From the NCBI GenBank assembly GCA_934408835.1, contig CAKRVU010000012.1:1-12860 (forward strand): DNA of 12,860 bases. The letters run 5' to 3'. Under the pieces are notes generated by a model, which ran no database searches, had not been told where the DNA came from, and was given only the letters and a program-made list of their open reading frames with translations. Below, one piece after another: positions 6,713 to 12,860 of the stretch (positions within the stretch are counted from its first letter, which is position 1; each line of letters starts with the position of its first letter). The DNA comes from an uncultured Oscillospiraceae bacterium. GTDB lineage: Bacteria > Bacillota > Clostridia > Oscillospirales > Ruminococcaceae. The translations under genes were made by a program, and so were the position numbers.

Positions 6713-8179
6713 TTATGGGTTTACAGCCTCTTTAAAACGGAGGATTCCGTCTTTGAGTCGGCGGATGGATTCCTCTTTTCCCAGCAGCGCACAGATTTCA
6801 ATTCCGCCGCCCGGAGTAAACTGCTTGCCGGAAAGGGCAACGCGGAGCGGCCATAGAATCTGTCCGTTTTTGAGTCCAAGCTGCGCGATCAACGCAAAAA
6901 GAACCTGATGGATTCCGTCTTCTGTCCATTCCTCTAGTTTTTCCAGGACGGGGAGAATCGCTTCCAGCGCTTGCAATGCGTTTTCTTCGGTGGTTTTCAT
7001 CTTCTTGTGGCGGTATAGGCTGTTATCGTAATCAGGAAGCTGGTCAATGAAGTCGATTTGTTCTGGAATGTCCTGAAATAGCTCGGTGCGAGGTTGAAGC
7101 ATTCTGGTTAGGAGGGATAAATCAAGGTCTTCCCGTTTACAGGCAGAACGAATCTGAGGCAAAGCATGTTTGATAAAATCGGACTCGGACAGCCTGCGTA
7201 TCTGTTCTCCGTTGATAGCCTTGAGTTTTTTGGCATCGAAAATAGCGGGTGATTTGGAGATGCCGGAGGTGGAAAATTCCTGCACAAGCTCCTCGAGTGA
7301 AAAGATTTCCTGCTCACCTTTCGGCGACCAGCCTAACAGAGCGATATAATTTACAATCGCTTCCGGCAGGTATCCTTTTTGCGCAAGTTCCTCGAAGGAA
7401 GCGTCACCGTTTCTTTTAGACAGCTTTTCTGTGGCGTTTTTCATTACCGGCGAGCAGTGGATATAGGTGGGCAAATCCCAGTCGAAAGCTTGATACAGAA
7501 GGTTGTATTTGGGCGTGGACGAAAGATATTCGCTTCCGCGGATGACGTGAGAGATTTTCATCAGGTGGTCGTCTACGACGTTGGCGAAGTTGTAGGTTGG
7601 CATTCCGTCCGATTTGATCAAAATTTGGTCGTCCAACTCGGAGTTTTCAAAAACAATGTCGCCAAACACTTCATCGCGGAAACTAGTTTGTCCGGTGCGC
7701 GGTAGTTTTTGCCGGATGACGTATGGTTCTTTGGCGTCCAGCTTTTGTTGGATTTCTTCCGGGCTGAGGTTACGGCAGTGACCGTCATATTTTGGTGCCA
7801 TTGACGAAGCTTTTTGGATCCGTTTCAGTTCTTCCAGGCGCTCTTTGTTGCAAAAACAATAATAAGCGTGGCCGCTTTCTATCAACTGTAAGGCGTATTC
7901 TCGATACAGATGCATCCGTTCGCTTTGAATGTACGGACCATAGTCGCCTCCCACATCGGGGCCCTCGTCCCAAGAAAGACCAGCCTGGCGCAAGGTATGA
8001 TAAATGACGTCAACGGCGCCTTCTACGTAACGTTCTTGGTCGGTATCTTCAATTCGCAGGACAAAATCTCCGCCGTTTTTTTTGGCTAACAGATAGGCGT
8101 ACAACGCTGTCCGCAGATTGCCAACGTGCATATATCCGGTAGGAGATGGGGCAAAGCGAGTTCTTACTTTTTCAAACAT
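6713..8179 (-). CDS. gltX: Glutamyl-tRNA synthetase
   Basis: GluRS charges tRNA-Glu with glutamate using ATP. In most Firmicutes it is non-discriminating and also charges tRNA-Gln for later amidation by GatCAB; which type this is cannot be read from the sequence alone. The 488-residue length is normal for class I GluRS. The Rossmann signature [11 protein letters not shown] (residues 11-21) is the HIGH equivalent, and EKLSKRNGD with KLSKR at 252-256 is the KMSKS equivalent. Cys108, Cys110 and Cys135 resemble the zinc-binding insertion of some GluRS. The C-terminal anticodon-binding helical domain is complete to the end (LRFKEAVNP). The Shine-Dalgarno is modest (AAGGAT about 13 nt upstream). 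It is the first gene of the unit gltX-ymdB-spoVS-lipoprotein and has a near-consensus promoter about 50 bp upstream. Confidence 0.96.
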   Translation of the reverse strand: MFEKVRTRFAPSPTGYMHVGNLRTALYAYLLAKKNGGDFVLRIEDTDQERYVEGAVDVIYHTLRQAGLSWDEGPDVGGDYGPYIQSERMHLYREYALQLIESGHAYYCFCNKERLEELKRIQKASSMAPKYDGHCRNLSPEEIQQKLDAKEPYVIRQKLPRTGQTSFRDEVFGDIVFENSELDDQILIKSDGMPTYNFANVVDDHLMKISHVIRGSEYLSSTPKYNLLYQAFDWDLPTYIHCSPVMKNATEKLSKRNGDASFEELAQKGYLPEAIVNYIALLGWSPKGEQEIFSLEELVQEFSTSGISKSPAIFDAKKLKAINGEQIRRLSESDFIKHALPQIRSACKREDLDLSLLTRMLQPRTELFQDIPEQIDFIDQLPDYDNSLYRHKKMKTTEENALQALEAILPVLEKLEEWTEDGIHQVLFALIAQLGLKNGQILWPLRVALSGKQFTPGGGIEICALLGKEESIRRLKDGILRFKEAVNP

Positions 8180-8229
8180 ATTCTTTTTTTCATCCTTTTT
8201 GTCTTAAACTATCTTAACATACTAATTCT

Positions 8230-8258
8230 ATCATATCGTTTTGCGCGGGATTTGTCAA
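8230..8258 (-). promoter_or_regulatory. Sigma-A promoter for gltX-ymdB-spoVS
   Basis: A perfect TTGACA (8253-8258), a 17-bp spacer and TATGAT (8230-8235). The predicted start near 8223 gives a short leader of about 44 nt. No T-box leader is present: the leader is far too short, so gltX does not appear to be controlled by tRNA-sensing attenuation here. Confidence 0.85.
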
Positions 8259-8380
8259 GACCATCTGCGTCAAAAAAAGCGTGGAATTCCTGCGAAAATA
8301 GTTAGAAAGCATTTATTAGTACATTTGCACGAGAATCAACAACAAAAGATATGCAATATGTCAAAATGCTACGGAATAAA

Positions 8381-8409
8381 TTGACAATGAAGGAGGGGGG
8401 TGATATACT
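8381..8409 (+). promoter_or_regulatory. Extended -10 sigma-A promoter for malQ-malP
   Basis: A perfect TTGACA (8381-8386), a 17-bp spacer that contains a run of six G, and TATACT (8404-8409) with TG at the extended -10 position. The start of transcription should be near 8416. It faces away from the gltX promoter, with about 120 bp between the two -35 boxes. Confidence 0.85.
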
Positions 8410-8422
8410 GTTGGGTAGGTTA

Positions 8423-8438
8423 TTGTAAGCGATTGCAA
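8423..8438 (+). promoter_or_regulatory. LacI-family / cre-like operator
   Basis: TTGTAAGCGATTGCAA is an imperfect 16-bp palindrome with a central CG and 6 of 8 symmetric base pairs, the form of operators for LacI-family regulators (MalR and CcpA type). Within it, TGTAAGCGATTGCA fits the cre consensus with one mismatch. It begins about 7 bp after the predicted transcription start of malQ, where a bound repressor would block initiation or early elongation. No regulator gene is in the window. Confidence 0.7.
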
Positions 8439-8439
8439 A

Positions 8440-8669
8440 CCGTGTTTTTGCAGGATCTCTCTTTTTTAATAGGAAGTTCGGTGCGAATTGGCTCGTTGAG
8501 TACCTGTGGCGTATTGTTCGGAGAAAGACCGGCGTTGCCCGAAGCGAACCGGACTGCTGTAGAGAAAGAGGGGAGAGAATTTTGCGCTCTGCAAAACGGG
8601 AGGCGATGGGCAAGCGGTTTTGACCTGTCAGGAACAATGTTCAGTCATATTTGAAAGGATGAGTTTATT
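8440..8669 (+). other. Long leader of malQ with hairpins
   Basis: About 230 bases separate the operator from the malQ start. I see a perfect 6-bp hairpin TTTTGC/GCAAAA (8580-8585 and 8591-8596, loop of 5) and a TTCGG/CCGAA pair (8517-8521 and 8539-8543) that competes with GTTCG/CGAAC (8516-8520 and 8545-8549). None is followed by a U-tract, so none is a clear terminator. A 57-codon GTG-started ORF (8481-8654) has a fair ribosome site but no recognisable protein. No known riboswitch class is apparent to me. Confidence 0.4.
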
Positions 8670-10148
8670 GTGGACAGAAGCAGTGGAATTTTGATGCCGA
8701 TTTCTTCACTTTCTTCCCCTTATGGGATAGGAACCTTGGGGCAGGCGGCCTATGATTTTGTGGATTTTTTACAGGAAGCGGGACAGCATTATTGGCAAAT
8801 TCTTCCGATTTGTCCCACCTCAATTGGCGATTCTCCTTACCAGTCTTTTTCTACCTTTGCCGGGAACCCATATTTTATTGATTTCGATCTGTTTGAAGAG
8901 GACGGATACTTGAAAAAATCCGATTATGAAAATCTGGATTGGGGCGACTCTGAAAATTCGGTGGATTATGGAAAACTGTATGAAAACCGTTTTCGGGTGC
9001 TTCGCCGTATTTTTGACAACTGGGTGGACGATAACAGAGAGATTATGAGCCGGTTTTTGCAGTATAACTCCGCGTGGGTGGAGGATTACGCATTGTTTAT
9101 GACTCTGAAGCAAAGCCATGGAGGCGCGCCTTGGTGGGAGTGGGAAGAACCGTACCGCTTGCGCGATAAGGAGGCGATGGATCAATTCCATCGGCAGAAC
9201 GCGCGTGACGTTGACTTCTGGATATTTGTGCAATGTGTGTTCTATCGGCAATGGAATGCCTTGAAGGCTTATGCACATGAAAAAAATGTAAAAATCATCG
9301 GCGATGTTCCGATCTATGTGGCGCGGGATAGCTCGGACGTTTGGGCAAATACCGAGGGATTCTGGCTGGATGAGGATCTCAACCCTGTCAAGGTAGCCGG
9401 TTGTCCGCCCGACGCTTTCTCAACCGTTGGACAGCTTTGGGGCAATCCGCTTTATCGTTGGGATAAAATGAAAGAAGACGGATATTCCTGGTGGATGCGG
9501 AGGATGGAAGCGGCTGCAAACATCTATGACGTAATCCGAATCGATCATTTCCGTGGATTTGACAGCTATTATGCGATTCCGGCAGAGGATCCTACGGCGG
9601 AGTTCGGAGAATGGATGGAAGGTCCTGGTATGGAATTCTTTGATACGCTGCAACAAACGTTAGGGGAGTTGGAAATTATCGCGGAGGATCTTGGATTTTT
9701 GACTCCGTCTGTGCAGGAATTGTTGAAGCAGAGCGGGTTCCCGGGCATGAAGGTTTTGGAATTTGCCTTTGATTCGCGTGAGGAAAGCGATTATCTTCCG
9801 CACACTTACACTCAAAACAGCGTTGCTTATATCGGCACACATGATAACGATACCGCTGTGGGCTGGATCAATTCGATTAACAAAGAGGACGCTGATTACT
9901 GCAAAAATTATTTGCGCCTCACCAAATCGGAAAGTTATCATTGGGGCTTAATCAAATCCTTAATGGCTTGTGTCAGCCAACTGGCCATTATTCAAATGCA
10001 GGACTATCTGGGACTTGGCAGTGAAAGCCGCATGAATACGCCATCGACAGTCGGTAAAAACTGGAGATGGAGAATAGATAAAAACGCACTCACAGTGAAG
10101 CTGGCGCTGAAAATACGCGATAACACTAAGCTATACGGCCGCCTGTAA
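8670..10148 (+). CDS. malQ: 4-alpha-glucanotransferase (amylomaltase, GH77)
   Basis: MalQ transfers alpha-1,4-glucan segments between maltooligosaccharides, releasing glucose and making chains long enough for phosphorylase. The 492-residue protein is full length for bacterial GH77. The N-terminal SSGILMPISSLSSPYGIGTLG is the usual family opening. Catalytic residues are visible: nucleophile Asp292 in RIDHFRGF, acid/base Glu339 in IAEDLG, and Asp392 in GTHDNDT. The WQILPICPT and GDVPIYVARDSSDVW segments also match. The start is a GTG at 8670 with AAAGGAT about 9 nt upstream; the nearby ATG at 8659 is out of frame. The malP gene follows after 33 bp. The promoter and LacI-type operator upstream suggest induction by maltodextrins or relief from catabolite repression; this is inference. 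Confidence 0.96.
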   Translation: MDRSSGILMPISSLSSPYGIGTLGQAAYDFVDFLQEAGQHYWQILPICPTSIGDSPYQSFSTFAGNPYFIDFDLFEEDGYLKKSDYENLDWGDSENSVDYGKLYENRFRVLRRIFDNWVDDNREIMSRFLQYNSAWVEDYALFMTLKQSHGGAPWWEWEEPYRLRDKEAMDQFHRQNARDVDFWIFVQCVFYRQWNALKAYAHEKNVKIIGDVPIYVARDSSDVWANTEGFWLDEDLNPVKVAGCPPDAFSTVGQLWGNPLYRWDKMKEDGYSWWMRRMEAAANIYDVIRIDHFRGFDSYYAIPAEDPTAEFGEWMEGPGMEFFDTLQQTLGELEIIAEDLGFLTPSVQELLKQSGFPGMKVLEFAFDSREESDYLPHTYTQNSVAYIGTHDNDTAVGWINSINKEDADYCKNYLRLTKSESYHWGLIKSLMACVSQLAIIQMQDYLGLGSESRMNTPSTVGKNWRWRIDKNALTVKLALKIRDNTKLYGRL

Positions 10149-10181
10149 TAAAGAGAGAATACGGAAAGGAAATCAACGAAC

Positions 10182-12557
10182 GTGAATGGTAAAAAGGTAA
10201 TAGAAGATTTTCAGAAGATTTTACATATGGATTTTCATCGCGCACCGAAGGACGCCACGGTAATACAGGTTTATCAGGCGCTTTCTCGCGCAGTGATGAG
10301 TTCATTGACTCCTCAGTGGGAGAAAAGCTTGTCAACGCACCATGATGGTCGCCGCGCCTGCTATTTTTCCGCAGAGTTTTTAATCGGACGGGTCATTTAT
10401 AATAATTTGCTCTGTCTTGGAATTTATGATGAAGTTCAAGAGCAATTGGAGCAGCTTGGGGTTCCTCTTGGCTGTTTGGAGGAGATAGAAGACGCCGCAT
10501 TGGGAAATGGCGGTTTAGGACGACTGGCTGCCTGTTTTTTGGACAGTGCTGCTACTATGAATCTGCCACTGGATGGCTATGGAATCCGTTATCAATATGG
10601 ACTATTTAAGCAGGAGATTCGAGATGGATTTCAAGTAGAGCTTCCAGATGATTGGATGAAATATGGAGATCCGTGGAGTCTGAGAAGCGAGGAGAATCAA
10701 GTGATCGTTACCTTTGCGGATCAGAAAGTGATCGCTGTGCCATATGATACCCCCGTGATCGGATATGGTACGAATCATGTGGGCAGTTTGCGCCTGTGGC
10801 AGGCGGAACCGATCAATCGTTTTGATTTTATTGCGTTTAATAACGGAGAATATCAAAAAGCTGTTGCCGAACGGGATATGGCTGAGGATATTTCACGGGT
10901 ACTGTATCCAAACGACAACACAACTTCCGGAAGACGGCTACGCTTGAAACAGCAATACTTTTTCTGTAGTGCTTCTCTTCAAGATATGTTGCGGAAATTT
11001 GTAGAACGTTATGGCGAGGATTGGGAAAAATTCCCCAAATATCACGTCATCCAGTTGAACGATACTCATCCGGTTATTTCTATTGCAGAATTGCTCCGCT
11101 TGTTGATTGATGAGCACGACGTTGACTTTTTAGAAGCATTCCACATTGCCAGAGACACCTTTGCTTATACCAATCATACGATTATGGCTGAGGCGTTGGA
11201 GCAATGGTCAAAAGAGGATTTGACGGCGGTTGTTCCACGTATTTTTGAATTGATCGAGCAGGTAGACGCTCAGATGCAACAGGAACTGCAACAGAAAAAA
11301 GTCGATCAAGATGTGATATCTCGGCTGCGTTTGATTCAAAACGACAGGGTGCATATGGCAAACCTTGCGGTTTATGGATCCAGCTATGTCAATGGCGTAG
11401 CAAAAATTCATACCGGTTTATTAAAAACGACTGTGCTCAAGGATTGGTATTCTGTTTATCCGGAGCGGTTTCAGAATAAGACCAACGGGATTACCCAACG
11501 CAGATGGCTTGCCCTTTGCAACCGAGAGCTTTCGGCGTTGCTTACGCGGCTATTGGGGGATAACAGTTGGGTTACGGATTTGTCCCAATTGAAAAAGCTG
11601 GAGCATTATGCGGATGACCCGGAGATTATGAAGGAATTTTTGGCGATTAAAAAGATTAAACGGGAGCAGCTTGTCAGTTATGCGCGGGAGCACGATGGGC
11701 TATCCATCTCTCCGGACACTATTTTTGACGTACAGGTTAAGAGATTGCATGAATATAAGCGGCAACTTCTCAATATTCTTACCATTTTACATTTGTATTA
11801 TGAAATCAAAGATGGGAACTTGACTGACTTTACACCGAGCACCTTTTTATTCGGTGCGAAAGCGGCGCCGGGATATCTTCGAGCGAAGGGGATTATCAAA
11901 CTGATCAACGAGGTTGCGAAACTGATTGATCGTGACCCAGATGTGGCACCATATATCAAAGTGGTCTTTTTGCCGAATTACAATGTATCCTATGCAGAAA
12001 AGATTATTGCGGCGGCGGATGTGTCGGAGCAAATTTCAACAGCGGGGACAGAGGCCTCCGGTACGAGCAATATGAAATTTATGATCAATGGCGCTGTGAC
12101 GCTTGGAACTTATGACGGCGCTAATATTGAAATCGTAGAGGCGGCTGGCAGAGAGAATAATTATATTTTTGGCAAAACAGTAGAGGAGATTGCCGACCTG
12201 AAAGCTACGTATTCACCGCGCAAGATTTATGAGAAAAACCCGGACATTCGTCGGGTGTTGGATGCACTGACGGACGGGACTCTTTCTGACAATGGCAGCG
12301 GGATTTTTGCTGAACTCAAAAGCTCTATTTTGGACGGTGCTTCCTGGCATGAGCCGGATCACTATTATCTGTTGGCTGATTTTGAAGACTATCTTGCCAA
12401 AAGACTTCAAGTGAATCGGGATTATCAGGATCGCGTTTCTTTCGCGCAGAAGTGTTGGCATAATCTCTGCAATGGCGGGAACTTCAGTTCTGACCGCACC
12501 ATCGCTGATTATGCTGAGAATATTTGGAACATTAAACCGGTTGTCATTGAAAATTAA
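10182..12557 (+). CDS. malP: Glycogen/maltodextrin phosphorylase (GT35)
   Basis: This enzyme uses phosphate and pyridoxal phosphate to release glucose-1-phosphate from the non-reducing ends of alpha-1,4-glucans. The 791-residue length is normal for bacterial members. Family motifs are in order: SAEFLIGR near residue 65, GNGGLGRLAACFLDS (from residue 108), DGYGIRYQYGLFKQ, HVIQLNDTHP, KTNGITQRRW, FGAKAAPGY and EASGTSNMKFMING, in which Lys632 should carry the pyridoxal phosphate Schiff base. The start is a GTG at 10182 with AAAGGA about 11 nt upstream. It lies 33 bp after malQ and shares its promoter. The maltodextrin-type partner (malQ, no glgA, glgB or glgC nearby) favours a role in maltodextrin use; glgP would be an equally defensible name because the family motifs do not separate the two. 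Confidence 0.95.
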   Translation: MNGKKVIEDFQKILHMDFHRAPKDATVIQVYQALSRAVMSSLTPQWEKSLSTHHDGRRACYFSAEFLIGRVIYNNLLCLGIYDEVQEQLEQLGVPLGCLEEIEDAALGNGGLGRLAACFLDSAATMNLPLDGYGIRYQYGLFKQEIRDGFQVELPDDWMKYGDPWSLRSEENQVIVTFADQKVIAVPYDTPVIGYGTNHVGSLRLWQAEPINRFDFIAFNNGEYQKAVAERDMAEDISRVLYPNDNTTSGRRLRLKQQYFFCSASLQDMLRKFVERYGEDWEKFPKYHVIQLNDTHPVISIAELLRLLIDEHDVDFLEAFHIARDTFAYTNHTIMAEALEQWSKEDLTAVVPRIFELIEQVDAQMQQELQQKKVDQDVISRLRLIQNDRVHMANLAVYGSSYVNGVAKIHTGLLKTTVLKDWYSVYPERFQNKTNGITQRRWLALCNRELSALLTRLLGDNSWVTDLSQLKKLEHYADDPEIMKEFLAIKKIKREQLVSYAREHDGLSISPDTIFDVQVKRLHEYKRQLLNILTILHLYYEIKDGNLTDFTPSTFLFGAKAAPGYLRAKGIIKLINEVAKLIDRDPDVAPYIKVVFLPNYNVSYAEKIIAAADVSEQISTAGTEASGTSNMKFMINGAVTLGTYDGANIEIVEAAGRENNYIFGKTVEEIADLKATYSPRKIYEKNPDIRRVLDALTDGTLSDNGSGIFAELKSSILDGASWHEPDHYYLLADFEDYLAKRLQVNRDYQDRVSFAQKCWHNLCNGGNFSSDRTIADYAENIWNIKPVVIEN

Positions 12558-12659
12558 TGAAAACCACTTTAAAAGCTAAACAACAAATATTAAAATCACA
12601 TTTTGAGAATAGGCGAAAAGCATGTTACCTCAAACGTTGAATAATGAACCGATAGAAGG
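12558..12659 (+). other. Featureless 3' spacer of malP
   Basis: About 100 AT-rich bases between the malP stop and the terminator. I see no gene, promoter or repeat in it. Confidence 0.5.
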
Positions 12660-12685
12660 GATGCTGCCATGAGGCAGCATCTTTT
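12660..12685 (+). terminator. Rho-independent terminator of malQ-malP
   Basis: A perfect 9-bp stem GATGCTGCC/GGCAGCATC (12660-12668 and 12673-12681) with an ATGA loop is followed by TTTTCT. It ends the plus-strand malQ-malP transcript about 100 bp after the stop codon. Confidence 0.88.
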
Positions 12686-12697
12686 CTGTATAAAGAA

Positions 12698-12720
12698 AAC
12701 CACTCGCTATGTGAGTGGTT
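12698..12720 (+). repeat. Subterminal end hairpin of the IS200 element
   Basis: A perfect 8-bp stem AACCACTC/GAGTGGTT around the 7-base loop GCTATGT; two more pairs (G-T wobble and C-G) could extend it to 10 bp. There is no U-tract after it, so it is not a terminator. Its place ahead of an IS200 tnpA matches the TnpA-binding left-end hairpin. Confidence 0.75.
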
Positions 12721-12760
12721 CGGTGGAAGACGAAAGCCGATAATGTAGAAAAAGAAACTT

Positions 12761-12812
12761 CTTTTGGTGTAGAATGAGATAGTGGCTTGACAACTGCAAA
12801 AAACACCAAAAG
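12761..12812 (+). promoter_or_regulatory. Long-range inverted repeat that may hide the tnpA ribosome site
   Basis: CTTTTGGTGT (12761-12770) is perfectly complementary to ACACCAAAAG (12803-12812). The 3' arm overlaps the first two bases of the AGGAGG ribosome site (12811-12816). In IS200 of enterobacteria the tnpA leader is known to fold so that translation is kept low; this repeat would do the same. That the RNA folds so here is inference. Confidence 0.65.
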
Positions 12813-12824
12813 GAGGTCATCAAG

Positions 12825-12860
12825 ATGAATGACACGAATAGTTTAACACATACAAGATGG
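12825..12860 (+). CDS. tnpA: IS200-type transposase TnpA, first 12 codons (partial)
   Basis: The window ends 12 codons into this gene. The residues MNDTNSLTHTRW match the typical start of IS200/IS605-family Y1 transposases, where a NSL-x-HT-x-W segment comes just before a KYHIVF strand. AGGAGG at 12811-12816 stands 8 nt before ATG 12825. The catalytic HUH motif and tyrosine lie outside the window, so whether the gene is intact is unknown. Confidence 0.75.
   Translation, partial: MNDTNSLTHTRW

Larger units (their letters stand above)
12698..12860 (+). mobile_element. IS200/IS605-family insertion sequence, left end (partial)
   Basis: The left part of an IS200-type element, cut by the window edge. 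A subterminal hairpin (AACCACTC 12698-12705 and GAGTGGTT 12713-12720) has the form of the end hairpin recognised by TnpA, since this family has no terminal inverted repeats. An untranslated leader with a 10-bp inverted repeat and the start of tnpA follow. The true left tip probably lies a few bases before 12698 and cannot be set without the right end or an empty site. These elements move as single-stranded DNA by a tyrosine Y1 transposase, without target duplication. Confidence 0.78.

Noticed and set aside
8302..8637. 111-codon minus-strand ORF across the gltX-malQ intergenic region
   Set aside because: It runs antisense through the malQ promoter, operator and leader, has no good ribosome site and no recognisable protein features.
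8400..8654. 84-codon plus-strand ORF in the malQ leader
   Set aside because: Its first codon lies inside the malQ promoter, upstream of the predicted transcription start, so this full form cannot be made. Only the shorter 8481 version is kept as a weak possibility.
12787..12792. TTGACA in the IS200 leader as a -35 box for tnpA
   Set aside because: No -10 box lies at suitable spacing downstream; that interval holds the inverted repeat arm and the ribosome site.

Overview
The window reads as a chromosomal stretch of a moderate-GC, spore-forming Firmicute, most likely a Clostridia member of the Ruminococcaceae/Oscillospirales type. The reasons are the asp23-fakA-recG and ymdB-spoVS gene orders, purine-rich AGGAGG ribosome binding sites, sigma-A style promoters, and protein sequences that resemble that group. 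The species assignment is inference; no 16S or other marker is present.

Layout. From 1 to 3698 on the minus strand lies a compact operon: asp23 (Asp23/Gls24 family), then fakA (fatty acid kinase catalytic subunit, DAK2-type) 4 bp later, then recG 1 bp later, which runs off the left edge. It has its own strong extended -10 promoter at 3918-3945, placed just after the previous gene's stop codon. A leader of about 210 nt with inverted repeats precedes asp23. From 3948 to 8179, also on the minus strand, is a second unit: gltX (glutamyl-tRNA synthetase), ymdB (metallophosphoesterase/phosphodiesterase), spoVS (sporulation regulator) and an orphan family 5 solute-binding lipoprotein. It is driven by a near-consensus promoter at 8230-8258.

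The 490-base gap 8180-8669 is a divergent regulatory region. On the plus strand it holds a second near-consensus promoter (8381-8409), a LacI-family/cre-like operator just after it (8423-8438), and a leader of about 250 nt with hairpins. These precede malQ (4-alpha-glucanotransferase) and malP/glgP (alpha-glucan phosphorylase). Together the two enzymes take apart maltodextrin or glycogen: MalQ lengthens short maltooligosaccharides and releases glucose, and the phosphorylase cuts the longer chains to glucose-1-phosphate. The operon ends in a clear intrinsic terminator (12660-12685). Immediately after it the left end of an IS200/IS605-family element begins, with its end hairpin, a translation-control inverted repeat and the first 12 codons of tnpA.

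Most of the window is well-known core metabolism and information processing. I see no CRISPR array, tRNA, rRNA, prophage or defence cassette. The points most worth a second look are unusual residues in RecG motifs V/VI and next to the YmdB metal site, the uncharacterised structured leader of asp23-fakA-recG, the orphan peptide-binding lipoprotein tied to sporulation genes, and the operator plus long leader ahead of malQ.
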